From Hebobacterum sp964559435 (lineage in GTDB: Bacteria; Armatimonadota; Hebobacteria; Hebobacterales; Hebobacteraceae): a stretch of DNA of 64,000 nt. A model generated the notes under the pieces. The model ran no database searches, was not told where the DNA came from, and was given only the letters and a program-made list of their open reading frames with translations. The DNA is taken from contig CAZLHI010000013.1 of assembly GCA_964559435.1 (NCBI GenBank), forward strand, positions 1-64,000, written 5' to 3'. Below are positions 7,941 to 16,767 of the stretch, piece by piece (within the stretch, counting starts at the first letter, position 1; the number at the start of each line of letters is the position of its first letter). The position numbers and the translations under genes are program-made.

Positions 7941-8867
7941 ATGGAGTATCGAGACTTCGGAAACACGGGACTGCGGGTATCGGAGATCGGGCTGGGAGGC
8001 GGGCCGCTGGGGATCGACGCGGAGGCCGACTACGCGCCCCTGCTGAACCGGGCGCTGGAGCTGGGCATCAACTTCTTCGACTCGGCCGACTTCTACAGCA
8101 GCTACCGCAGCGAGGAGTGGCTCGGCAAAGTGCTCTCGCCCCATCGCGACAAGGTGGTCATCGCGACCAAGTTCGGGACCATTCCCGGCAAGGGCAAGGA
8201 CTTCAGCGTGGGGCACATGCGGCGGTCGCTGGAGGACAGCCTGCGGCGGCTGCGCACGGACTACATCGACATCTACCAGCTCCACAGCCCGGCGCCGGCG
8301 GTGCTGGAGGACGAGGAGCTGCTGGCCGCGCTGCAAGCGGTGAAGAAGGAGGGGAAGATCCGCTGCTACGGGCTCTCCACCGAGGGGGGCCAGCGGGGGA
8401 TCGACGCGATCGACAAGTGGGGCGTGGACTCGGTCCAGATCACGTTCAACCTGTTCCACCAAGACCCGGCCGAGCGGTTCTTCCCGGAGGCCGAGCGGAA
8501 GGGCGTGGGGGTGATCGTGAAGTCGCCGCTGGATTCGGGGATTCTCGGGGGCGACCTCGACCCGGGCAACCCGAGGAAGCTCGACGATGCGCGGGAGCGC
8601 TGGGGCGAAGAGGAGACGGCCCGCCGCCAGCGGCTGTTCGAGGAGGTGAGGTTTCTCGCCGAGGGGACCGGCCGGACCTGGTCGCAGGCGGCGCTGCAGT
8701 TCGTGCTGTCCTTCGACGGGGTGTGCGCCGCGATCCCCGGCACGACCTCGGTGAAGCACCTGGAGGACAATGCGTCGGCGGCCGGCGGGCGGCTGACGCT
8801 GGCGGAACTGCAGCGAATCCAGAACATCCACGGCGGGGAGTTCGCGAAGCTCAATCTGGACTGGTAG
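7941..8867 (+). CDS. Aldo/keto reductase
   Basis: A 308-residue NADPH-dependent reductase. The start is ATG 7941 with GAGAGG upstream; MEYRDFGNTGLRVSEIGLGG is the classic opening. The catalytic tetrad is visible: Asp in FFDSADFYSS with Tyr, Lys in IATKFG, His in YQLHSP. Cofactor-binding segments are VGVIVKSPLD and AIPGTTSVKHLEDN near the C-terminus. It is cytoplasmic, reducing aldoses or keto sugars. It is followed by the DUF4832 gene with a 41-bp gap and probably forms a short operon with it. Confidence 0.9.
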   Translation: MEYRDFGNTGLRVSEIGLGGGPLGIDAEADYAPLLNRALELGINFFDSADFYSSYRSEEWLGKVLSPHRDKVVIATKFGTIPGKGKDFSVGHMRRSLEDSLRRLRTDYIDIYQLHSPAPAVLEDEELLAALQAVKKEGKIRCYGLSTEGGQRGIDAIDKWGVDSVQITFNLFHQDPAERFFPEAERKGVGVIVKSPLDSGILGGDLDPGNPRKLDDARERWGEEETARRQRLFEEVRFLAEGTGRTWSQAALQFVLSFDGVCAAIPGTTSVKHLEDNASAAGGRLTLAELQRIQNIHGGEFAKLNLDW

Positions 8868-8908
8868 CATCCATGCGGCACCGATCAGATAGAGGGGAGG
8901 GAGCCCCG

Positions 8909-10315
8909 ATGTCACTACGCGCCATGACAATCGCTCTGCTTGCTGCGATGATCTGCTGCACCGGTGAGCCGGCGAGGGCGGGAGCCGGCAGCGAGGCCAA
9001 CCGCGTGACGGTGCGGCCGCGGGAGATCGATGACGTCCTCTACAATCCTGGCATGGGTTTCACCACCAGCTACTGCTTCGACGGGGAGCCGTCCGGCTAC
9101 CCGAAATCGACCATCGCCTACTGGGGCTGGTACTGGGACGAGATCGAGCCGGAGAGCGGCGTCTACCGGTGGGAGCTGATCGACGAGGTCATCGAGAAGG
9201 CGAGGGAGCGCGGCCAGCGGGTGGCGATCCGCCTCATGCCGACCAACGGCCACGGCGGGGTGCCGCAATGGTACCGCGACCTCGGCGCGAAGGGCTTCGA
9301 GTACGTCTCGGAGAGCGGCCACACGAACTGGATGCCCGACCACGACGATCCCCTTTATGTGAAGCACATGGGCCGGCTGGTGCGCGAGTTCGGGAAGCGC
9401 TATGACGGCCACCCGGATATCGACCACGTGGACATCCGTTCGCTGGGGCACTGGGGCGAGTGGCACTTCTACTTCCTCTCCCTCACCCTGGATCGCGAGA
9501 TCGACGCCAGGCCGGAAGTGCGGCGGGCGCTGGTGGATATGTATCTCGACGCGTTCAAGAAGACGCCTCTGGTCATGCTCATCGGCGGGCGGGAGGAGCT
9601 GGCCTACGCGGTCGCGAACGGGACCGGCTGGCGGGCCGACTGCCTGGGCGACCTGAGCTCCGACTGGAACCACATGAACGACGCCTATCAGCAGGAGATC
9701 GACGCGGGGGGCGCGGGGGAGGCGTGGAAGCAGGCGCCGGTGGTGTTCGAGGCCTGCTGGACGATGCAGCACTGGGCCGATGAGGGATGGGACATCGAGT
9801 TCACCTTCAGCGAGGCCCTGCGCTGGCACTGCTCGGTGTTCAACAACAAGTCGTCGCCCATCCCGCCGCGCTGGTGGGGCGCGGTGGAGGACTTCCTGAG
9901 GAAGATGGGCTATCGGTTGGTGCTGCGCTCGGCCTCCCACCCGGCGCGGGCGACCGCGGGGGAGTCGCTCCCGCTCGAATGCCAGTGGGACAACATCGGC
10001 GTCGCGCCGCCCTATCGCGGCTATGTGGTCGCGTGGCAGCTGCGTCCGGTGTTCGAGGGCGCGTGGGGCGAGCCGATTGCGATAGAGGATCCGGCCCACC
10101 CCGTCGATGTGACGAAATGGCTGCCCGGCCGCCACGAGGTGAAGCTGGACCTCGCCCTCCCGGCGGACATCGAGCCGGGCCGATACCGGCTGGCCGTGGC
10201 GCTGCTCGATCCCTTCACCCGCGAGCCGACGGTGCGCCTCGCCATCGAGGGGCGAGACGCGCAGGGCTGGTATAGCCTGAGCGAGGTCGAAGTCGCCGCG
10301 CCCGGAGCCGAGTAG
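8909..10315 (+). CDS. Secreted DUF4832 protein (GH-like TIM barrel plus beta domain)
   Basis: Start at ATG 8909 with GGGAGG upstream; further in-frame upstream sequence is antisense or shadow coding. The product has 468 residues. Residues 1-24 form a signal peptide (hydrophobic core AMTIALLAAMICC, then AGAG). The DUF4832 hallmark NPGMGFTT follows, then WGWYWDEIEPESG and DHVDIRSLGHWGEWH, which carry acidic residues typical of a glycosidase-like barrel. A C-terminal Ig-like strand region begins near residue 355. DUF4832 members are thought to be carbohydrate-active, but no reaction is firmly known. Exported or envelope-located. Confidence 0.8.
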   Translation: MSLRAMTIALLAAMICCTGEPARAGAGSEANRVTVRPREIDDVLYNPGMGFTTSYCFDGEPSGYPKSTIAYWGWYWDEIEPESGVYRWELIDEVIEKARERGQRVAIRLMPTNGHGGVPQWYRDLGAKGFEYVSESGHTNWMPDHDDPLYVKHMGRLVREFGKRYDGHPDIDHVDIRSLGHWGEWHFYFLSLTLDREIDARPEVRRALVDMYLDAFKKTPLVMLIGGREELAYAVANGTGWRADCLGDLSSDWNHMNDAYQQEIDAGGAGEAWKQAPVVFEACWTMQHWADEGWDIEFTFSEALRWHCSVFNNKSSPIPPRWWGAVEDFLRKMGYRLVLRSASHPARATAGESLPLECQWDNIGVAPPYRGYVVAWQLRPVFEGAWGEPIAIEDPAHPVDVTKWLPGRHEVKLDLALPADIEPGRYRLAVALLDPFTREPTVRLAIEGRDAQGWYSLSEVEVAAPGAE

Positions 10316-10353
10316 CGGCGCGACCGGCCGCGCAGGTCAGCCGACGAAGCGCG

Positions 10354-13300
10354 TCACCGCACGGTCCACGTCTTCTCGGCCTTCTCGCCGGAGAAGACGT
10401 CGGTCACGACCAGGCGCCATTTGCCCTTCGGGTCGTTGAGCGCGAGGCGGAAGGAGCCTCTCGCCACGCCGCCGATGGTGTCTGCGTTGCCGGAGTAGAG
10501 CGCCTGCTTCTTGCCGCCCGGCGCGAACACCTGCACCTTGAGCACATGGCGGACCGGACGGGCGTTGCCCGCTCGCACCTTCGCCCGATACTCCACGGCC
10601 CCGCCGGGGGCGCGGCCGCCCTTCAGGGATAGCGAAAGGCCCTGCACCTTGTAGGGCAGCATCGCGTAGAGCTTCGGGTCGGCCTCCTTGAGCGTCGTCC
10701 TGAGATCGCGGCGGAGGCCGAGGTACTTGTGGGAGCGGACGTCGTACCAGTGCCCCTGCTCGGGGAGCTTGATGCGCACCGGCTCGGAGGCCTTCATGCC
10801 GCGGATCGGCTCGTAGCGGTTGGTGAGGTCGGCGCTCTGGGAGAAGCGGCCGGCGGGTTCCTTGAGCAGGGCGAGGGCCTCGACGCGGCCGCCGCGCCAG
10901 CTCACACGCTCCACCGCGGTCGGGAACTCGCCGCCCGCGGCCGTCACCTCGACCCGGGGCTGAAGGCGAGAGGCTTCGAGCGCCTCCCCGATCTGCCGCC
11001 GGAGCTTCTTGCCCTTGGCCTTGAGCCGGTTGTCTTCGTAGTCGTCAAGCCACTGGCCGAGCAGGACGGCGCGGCCGCGGCCATACTTCCCGGCCGCGAA
11101 GAGGCCGGCGAGCGAGGATTCGGGCAATGACTTGCCGTGTACGCTCGTCCGGCCGGGCATCTCGTCGGCCAGCACGAGGCCGCCGCGCTTGACAAACTGC
11201 CTGATCGCCTTGACTTCCTGCTCGGACAACGCGATCGAACCGGGGAGCACGAGCGCGCGGTAGCCGCCCTCGGCCAGGCCGCCGTTCTCGAGGTCGCGGT
11301 AGGGGAGGTAGTTGTACTGATAGCCGAGGTCTTCGAACACCTGCCCCCAGCCGACGCGGCTGCCGATGAAGCGGCGGAAGGCGGCGGAGGTGTTGCGGCC
11401 GTACTCCATGTCCTTGTGCTTGAGCTTGCCGTCCTGTATCCACCACGTGTGGCCGCTGGCCATGGAGAAGTGGATGGCGATCTTGTCGTGTTCTCTTTTC
11501 AGGCCGGAGATGGCCCGCGAGAGGCCCTCGCCGCGCAGCTCCCCGAAGCACTTCCCGAGGGAGCGGCCCTGCGCGTTGAGGGTGAGGTCGGGGTCGATCA
11601 TCGAGTAGCCCCAGAAGATCGAGGCGCCGCGGTGGCCGTGGAGGAAGCGGTGCCAGATCTCCCACTCCAGCGGAGCGCCGGACATGGCGTAGCCGGTGAA
11701 GCCGGTGAGGATCATGTCGGGGTTGAAGGAGCGGTGCATCTCGTCCTGGCCGCCGCCGGAGTAGGGCTGGAGGTACTCGACGATCCGGTCGATCATCGAC
11801 CAGTCGCAGCCGTTGTGCGAGCCGGGGAGCTGGGTGCCGGAGATGGTGACGAGCCCCTGCGGGTCCACCTTCTGCGCGACCGCGCTGGCATAGCGGAAGG
11901 CGTCGGCCAGCGTCTTGTTCATGAAGAGGCGATGGTCGACCCAGGGGGCGGGGTTGCCGCGCTTCTGGGCCTCGTCATAGGTCACGGGCATGATGTTGTC
12001 CCAGCTCCGGTAGCGGGTGCCCCACTCGGCGTTGAGCGCCGGGAGGCTGCCGTACCAGCGGCGGAGCCACTTGCGGAACTCGGCCAGCGTGGCCTTGCTC
12101 CAGCAGAGGTCGGCGGCGTCCTCGTAGCAGGTGATGGCCGACTCGTCCGCGATGTAGTAGGCGAGAGGGCTGTACTTGAGGATGGGCGGGATGCCCTTGC
12201 GGAGCGTCTGCGCGACCGGGCGGCGGAAGTCGTCGGTGTGGATGCAGGGCACGCGCTCCAGCCACTTGCGATCCTTGGTCTTGCGGTAGTTGTCCTTGCG
12301 TTCGAGGTAGGGATGGCGGCGATACCAGTAGACGCCGAATCCCGGCGGGTGCATCGAGACGGTGAGCGGGAATCCGTACTGGGTGTCGGAGGTGCTCGTG
12401 ATCCCGCAGCTTCGGAACTGGTCCTCGATCAGGCCGGTCCACGGCCACACCCCGTCGTGCATCCACGGGAGGATGACCTCGTAGTCCTGCCACTTGCGGC
12501 GGGGGGCGGTGAGGGCGAGCTCGGCCCGCGCCTCGTGGACGTGGCGGCCGCGGTCGCGCAGCGTGCACTTGACCCAGGCTCGGTTGGCGAGCGCATCGGG
12601 GCAGCGCAGCCGGAAGCTCACCTCGCGGCCGGTCCCGACCTGCTTCTGGTGGCGGCCGAGCAGGCGGCCGCTGAGGTCGTATAGCTCTGACACCAGGGTC
12701 ATGCCCTGGGGCTTGCCGACGAGGCGCGCCCGGCCGGAGATCGTCTTGCCGACGGCCGCCGCCTCCGCGTCGAGGGCGACCCTCGCGACCCGCGCCTCGC
12801 GGCGGACTTCGTAGCAGGCCGTGCCCCAATCGGACTGCTTGCCGCCGGCGCTCACCCTCACGTCGACGAAATGAGGGCCGCCGGCCGCCGAGCCGCCCGG
12901 CAGGCCGACGCGCAGCTCGGCCGCACCTTTGGCCAGGCGAACCGTACGCGCTGTCTTCCGCTCGACCTCGCCCAGCTCGTCGCGGAAGGCGACTTCGACC
13001 TTCGCCGACTTGGCGGGGCGCCCGCTGCGAAGCCGGATGGTCGCCGCGAGGTCGGCGACCTTGGAGGAGCGGAGGCGGGCCGGCGGCGTCTCGATGCCGG
13101 CGAGCTGAAGGCTCGGCTCTTTCCTTCCGGCCCAGATGATGGAGCGCATGAGGAGGCTGAAGAGGTACTCCCAGAAGGTCCCGTTGAGCTGGCCTCGGCG
13201 CGTTTCCAGCTCCGGGAAGAGCGCGTAGTTATAGTAGCCCAGGCCGACGACGCGGCCCTTGCCGAACTGCTTCACCGCCACGACCGGCGCGCCGTCCTCA

Positions 13301-14007
13301 CCGGTGGCGAGCGCCTTCGCGTCCTTGCCAAGGCGGTAGACGTAATGCCGAAGCGGCCCATAGGGAAGCGCCCCGAAGGGGATGCCGTTGACGACGTAAT
13401 GGTCGGCGGCCTTTGTCCACGGCTCGGTCGAGATGGCCTCCTTGGGCGCGTGGGGATAGCCCGAGCTTATGCCGGCGCCCTCGGCCGTCAGCCGCGTTGG
13501 CGGCAGGGACACGATGGGAGACAGGTCCCACAGGCCCTTGTCTCGCTGGTCTTCCCCGAGCTGTGGGTGGACGAGCACGAGCCCCTCGCCGCGCTTGACC
13601 CGCTTATAGATGAGGTCGCGGATGGAGGCCGGCAGGTGGTTCCAGCCCAGGATGCTGTGCATGACGATGACGTCGTACTTGGTCTTCGCGGCCAGCTCCG
13701 GTTCGAGCACCGAGTAGGCGCGGCTGTAATCGCCGGGCGCGAGCGGATCGAAATCGGCGTAGCGATCCATGCACCACTTGTTCACATCCCAGCGGGGGTC
13801 GATGCTGAGGACGCGGGCCTCCAGCGACATGCGCTGGCTCAGCTCGACGACGGCCCGGCCCTCGTGCACGCTGGAGATGATGAAGGCGCGGACGTGCCCC
13901 TCCGAATAGGGGTCGGCCCATTTCACATGGGGGGTGACGAGATCCTGCGAGTAGATGATGTCGTACTTCGGCGGCGCCTGGCTGCGCCGCCCTCGGCTCT
14001 TTCTCAC
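10354..14007 (-). CDS. Large GH42-like multidomain protein
   Basis: A 1217-residue protein. I start it at GTG 14007 (VRKSRGRRSQ), which has GGAGGAGG five nt upstream. The N-terminal third looks like a ThuA/amidotransferase-like Rossmann region (YDVIVMHSILGWN, GKGRVVGLGYYNY). Ig-like strands come next, then a GH42-type barrel with YYIADESA around residue 620 as acid/base candidate and PLEWEIW around 780 as nucleophile candidate. A trimerisation-like domain (ALVLPGSIALSEQEV, QFVKRGGLVLAD) and a C-terminal beta domain follow. A beta-galactosidase-like activity is plausible but unproven. No signal peptide is visible. Three 13-bp repeats sit just upstream of its ribosome site. Confidence 0.7.
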   Translation of the reverse strand: MRKSRGRRSQAPPKYDIIYSQDLVTPHVKWADPYSEGHVRAFIISSVHEGRAVVELSQRMSLEARVLSIDPRWDVNKWCMDRYADFDPLAPGDYSRAYSVLEPELAAKTKYDVIVMHSILGWNHLPASIRDLIYKRVKRGEGLVLVHPQLGEDQRDKGLWDLSPIVSLPPTRLTAEGAGISSGYPHAPKEAISTEPWTKAADHYVVNGIPFGALPYGPLRHYVYRLGKDAKALATGEDGAPVVAVKQFGKGRVVGLGYYNYALFPELETRRGQLNGTFWEYLFSLLMRSIIWAGRKEPSLQLAGIETPPARLRSSKVADLAATIRLRSGRPAKSAKVEVAFRDELGEVERKTARTVRLAKGAAELRVGLPGGSAAGGPHFVDVRVSAGGKQSDWGTACYEVRREARVARVALDAEAAAVGKTISGRARLVGKPQGMTLVSELYDLSGRLLGRHQKQVGTGREVSFRLRCPDALANRAWVKCTLRDRGRHVHEARAELALTAPRRKWQDYEVILPWMHDGVWPWTGLIEDQFRSCGITSTSDTQYGFPLTVSMHPPGFGVYWYRRHPYLERKDNYRKTKDRKWLERVPCIHTDDFRRPVAQTLRKGIPPILKYSPLAYYIADESAITCYEDAADLCWSKATLAEFRKWLRRWYGSLPALNAEWGTRYRSWDNIMPVTYDEAQKRGNPAPWVDHRLFMNKTLADAFRYASAVAQKVDPQGLVTISGTQLPGSHNGCDWSMIDRIVEYLQPYSGGGQDEMHRSFNPDMILTGFTGYAMSGAPLEWEIWHRFLHGHRGASIFWGYSMIDPDLTLNAQGRSLGKCFGELRGEGLSRAISGLKREHDKIAIHFSMASGHTWWIQDGKLKHKDMEYGRNTSAAFRRFIGSRVGWGQVFEDLGYQYNYLPYRDLENGGLAEGGYRALVLPGSIALSEQEVKAIRQFVKRGGLVLADEMPGRTSVHGKSLPESSLAGLFAAGKYGRGRAVLLGQWLDDYEDNRLKAKGKKLRRQIGEALEASRLQPRVEVTAAGGEFPTAVERVSWRGGRVEALALLKEPAGRFSQSADLTNRYEPIRGMKASEPVRIKLPEQGHWYDVRSHKYLGLRRDLRTTLKEADPKLYAMLPYKVQGLSLSLKGGRAPGGAVEYRAKVRAGNARPVRHVLKVQVFAPGGKKQALYSGNADTIGGVARGSFRLALNDPKGKWRLVVTDVFSGEKAEKTWTVR

Positions 14008-14019
14008 GTGTTCCTCCTC

Positions 14020-14058
14020 CAAGACGGCCGTGCAAGACGGTTGTGCAAGACGGCCGTG
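14020..14058. repeat. Three tandem 13-bp direct repeats in the GH42-like leader
   Basis: CAAGACGGCCGTG occurs at 14020-14032 and 14046-14058, with CAAGACGGTTGTG at 14033-14045. They begin directly upstream of the GGAGGAGG ribosome site of the minus-strand gene. Tandem spacing of 13 bp is suitable for an operator array or an RNA-binding site. Confidence 0.75.
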
Positions 14059-14308
14059 CGACAACTGCAGCGACTTGTTAGGCGTGGAGGGCGACTCTCC
14101 TGCCCGGCCCGGGCACGCTGGAGGCGCCTTGGGGCACTGTGGGCGCGTCGTCCCACCAGGCCGCCGGCACTTTGTCCTCGCGGTCGCAGACGTGGTAACT
14201 CTACATGTCGCGTGCGGCCGCGGGTGCCCCCTTCCCGCGGGCGGTTGTTGTTGGCTCGGCGGCGCGTCGAATCACCTTCTGATCACAGGACATGAAAGGT
14301 TCGGGCAC
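14059..14308. other. Divergent intergenic region before ftsK
   Basis: About 250 bp beyond the tandem repeats, between the GH42-like gene (minus) and ftsK (plus). I see no gene, RNA or convincing -35/-10 pair. A six-codon ATG frame starts at 14292 and its stop overlaps the ftsK start as ATGA, but it lacks supporting evidence. Confidence 0.5.
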
Positions 14309-16675
14309 ATGAGAGATCGCTCGCAGATGGGGGCGGCCGGTGCAATGCGACTCCCCAGGCGTTTCGCGGCCGAGGCGGCCGAGCCCCGGCGACGCCTCCG
14401 CTACGAGGTGATTGGCCTGGGGCTGTTCGCGCTTGGCATCGTGCTGCTGATAGGCGCCGGCCGGCAGTCGGGCCTGCTCGCGCCCGTCCTCTACCACGCG
14501 CTGAGCTTCCTGGTTGGCCAAGTCGGCGCGTTCCTGGTCTCTGTCACCTTGCTGGCCCTTGGGGCCGTGATGGTTCTTCGCTGGGAGAGAGTGGAGTTCG
14601 GTCGCCTCGCGGCGGGGTTCGGGATTCTGCTGTGGCTCATGCTGGCCGTTTGGGAGCTGGCCCTTCCGAGCAGTGGGGTGCTCGGGAGGGCCTTTGCATC
14701 GGAGCCCGGCGGGCTGCTGGGCGTGCTGCTGGCGGAGATGCTACGGCCGCTGTTCGGCCCGGGCGTCAGCATTCTGATCCTGGCCCTGGCCGGGCTGTGG
14801 GCCGTGGGGTACATCAGCGATACGCCGCTGGTCACGTTCATGTCCGGGGCTGCGTGGGTGATGCGCTTCCTCGGAAGGGTGACGGTGAGCGTGCTGGCCG
14901 GGCTGTTCTGTGCGGCCGTATCGGTGATGCGCTTTCTGGGAAGGCCTGCTGGGTGGGCGCTGAGCGGATTGCCCGTTCTGCGTAGGCCGGCGGCGGCGCG
15001 GGTTCCACAGCGGCCGGGGCGCAGGCGGCGCAAGGTTGAGCCGCCCCATCCGATTCCCCGTGAGACCGACGCGAAAGGCGGCCCTCCGCGGTTAGAGTTG
15101 CTCGACTCGGCAGCGGGCGCGGAGGCGGATGAGTCCCGCAAGCCCAACGCCGAGTATGCGGACTTCCAGCTTCCACCCATTGACCTGCTGACCGAGCCGC
15201 CGTCGTCGGAAGAAGCGCAGAAGGAGGCTCTCGCCAGCCGCGGCATCCTCGAGGAGGCCCTCGCGAGCTACGGCATCGAGGCCCATGTGGTCGATGTCGA
15301 GCGCGGCCCCCGCGTCACGCGCTACGAGATCATGCTGCCGCCGGGGGTGCGCGTGAGCAAGATCACCAACCTCGCCGACGACCTCGCATACGCGCTCAAG
15401 GCCTTGGCGGTTCGTGTGGAGGCCCCGGTGCCCGGCAAGGGCGTCATCGGTATCGAGGTGCCCAACCCCGAGGTGACGTTCGTGCACCTGCGGGAGATCA
15501 TGGAGTCCAGGGCGGCCGAGCGAGTGAAGTCGAAGCTGGCCTTCGCGCTGGGCAGAGATATCTCCGGCCGGCCGATGATGGCCGATCTGGCGACGATGCC
15601 TCACCTGCTGATCGCGGGCGCGACGAACTCGGGCAAGAGCGTGTGCTTGAACTCGCTCATCACATCCATTCTCTTTCGCGCCAGGCCGGATGAAGTCAAG
15701 TTCTTGCTGATCGACCCGAAGCGGGTGGAGCTGAGCTTGTTCGAGGGCATTCCCCACCTGGCCGCACCGGTGGCCCACGACGCAAAGGAGTCGGCCGGGC
15801 TGCTGAGATGGGCCATTCGAGAGATGGAGCTGCGCTACTCGCAGTTCGCGGATGTCGGCACCCGCAACATCAAAGGCTGGAACGAGCGCGCCCGGATCGA
15901 CGACGACATGGAGCCGATGTACTACCTCGTGATCGTCGTCGACGAGTTGGCCGACCTGATGATGCAGGCGGCGACCGAGTTCGAGACCTCCATCTGCCGG
16001 CTCGCGCAGCTCGCACGAGCGACGGGCATCCACCTCGTGGTCGCGACTCAGCGGCCGTCGGTGAACGTCATCACGGGAACGATCAAGGCGAACATCGCCT
16101 CCCGCATCGCCTTCGCGGTGGCCTCGCAAGTGGACTCGCGGACAATCCTCGATCTCAACGGCGCGGAGAGGCTGGTCGGCTCGGGAGACATGCTCTTCCT
16201 GCCGCTCGATGCGCCGACCGGAAAGCCGGTGCGGCTCCAGGGGGCCTACATCGGCGAGCGCGACCTGGGGGAGGTGGTGGCGTTCTTGAACAAACAGGCG
16301 AAGCCGCACTTCGCCAAGGGCGCGCTGGAGAGCGCGGGCTCTATCGAGCTGAACAAGGGGGAGGGAGGTGGAGTCGAGGACGAGATGTTCGAGAAGGCGC
16401 TGGAGTTCGTGCTCGCCACCAAGCACGCCTCCGCCTCCATGCTCCAGCGGAAGTTCAAGCTCGGCTACACGCGGGCCGCGCGGTTGATCGACATGATGGA
16501 GGAACGCGGCTACGTCGGGCCGCACGATGGGCGCAGGCCGCGGGAGGTCTACGCGACACCGCAGGACCGAATCGCCGAACTGGCGCGCTCCGGTCGGCTC
16601 GGCGGCGAGGAAGAGACACAGGGAAAAGAAGGTGGCAACGACTACATGGAACCGGAGGACTACGAGGACGACTAA
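14309..16675 (+). CDS. ftsK: DNA translocase FtsK/SpoIIIE
   Basis: A 788-residue motor that pumps chromosomal DNA during division. The start chosen is ATG 14309 with AAAGG upstream; ATGs at 14327 and 14345 are alternatives. Four to five membrane helices occupy residues 25-220, then a short Pro/Arg-rich linker. The alpha/beta motor has the DNA-translocase strand VERGPRVTRYEI, Walker A GATNSGKS at about 437-444, Walker B LVIVVDELADL and VATQRPSVNVI. The C-terminal gamma winged helix (ASASMLQRKF, TRAARLIDMMEERGYV) reads polar DNA motifs. A short acidic tail ends the protein. Single gene; terminator at 16710. Confidence 0.95.
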   Translation: MRDRSQMGAAGAMRLPRRFAAEAAEPRRRLRYEVIGLGLFALGIVLLIGAGRQSGLLAPVLYHALSFLVGQVGAFLVSVTLLALGAVMVLRWERVEFGRLAAGFGILLWLMLAVWELALPSSGVLGRAFASEPGGLLGVLLAEMLRPLFGPGVSILILALAGLWAVGYISDTPLVTFMSGAAWVMRFLGRVTVSVLAGLFCAAVSVMRFLGRPAGWALSGLPVLRRPAAARVPQRPGRRRRKVEPPHPIPRETDAKGGPPRLELLDSAAGAEADESRKPNAEYADFQLPPIDLLTEPPSSEEAQKEALASRGILEEALASYGIEAHVVDVERGPRVTRYEIMLPPGVRVSKITNLADDLAYALKALAVRVEAPVPGKGVIGIEVPNPEVTFVHLREIMESRAAERVKSKLAFALGRDISGRPMMADLATMPHLLIAGATNSGKSVCLNSLITSILFRARPDEVKFLLIDPKRVELSLFEGIPHLAAPVAHDAKESAGLLRWAIREMELRYSQFADVGTRNIKGWNERARIDDDMEPMYYLVIVVDELADLMMQAATEFETSICRLAQLARATGIHLVVATQRPSVNVITGTIKANIASRIAFAVASQVDSRTILDLNGAERLVGSGDMLFLPLDAPTGKPVRLQGAYIGERDLGEVVAFLNKQAKPHFAKGALESAGSIELNKGEGGGVEDEMFEKALEFVLATKHASASMLQRKFKLGYTRAARLIDMMEERGYVGPHDGRRPREVYATPQDRIAELARSGRLGGEEETQGKEGGNDYMEPEDYEDD

Positions 16676-16709
16676 GAGGTTGGGCGGCCGCGGCGAGGGG
16701 GATATGCAG

Positions 16710-16752
16710 TCGGGCAGTCCGCTGGGGCGGACTGCCCGATTCCTATCTGTTC
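16710..16752 (+). terminator. Intrinsic terminator after ftsK
   Basis: A perfect 12-bp stem (16710-16721 with 16728-16739) around a six-nt loop is followed by a T-rich stretch on the plus strand. It lies between convergent genes and may also act on the minus-strand anti-sigma transcript. Confidence 0.75.
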
Positions 16753-16767
16753 TACGTGATTCCGCTA

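Noticed and set aside
6975..8930. A single 651-residue minus-strand frame
   Set aside because: Only its C-terminal 270 residues match a protein family; the rest is antisense to the aldo/keto reductase and has shadow composition.
14292..14312. A six-codon frame overlapping the ftsK start as ATGA
   Set aside because: Too short and without a clear ribosome site; probably chance.
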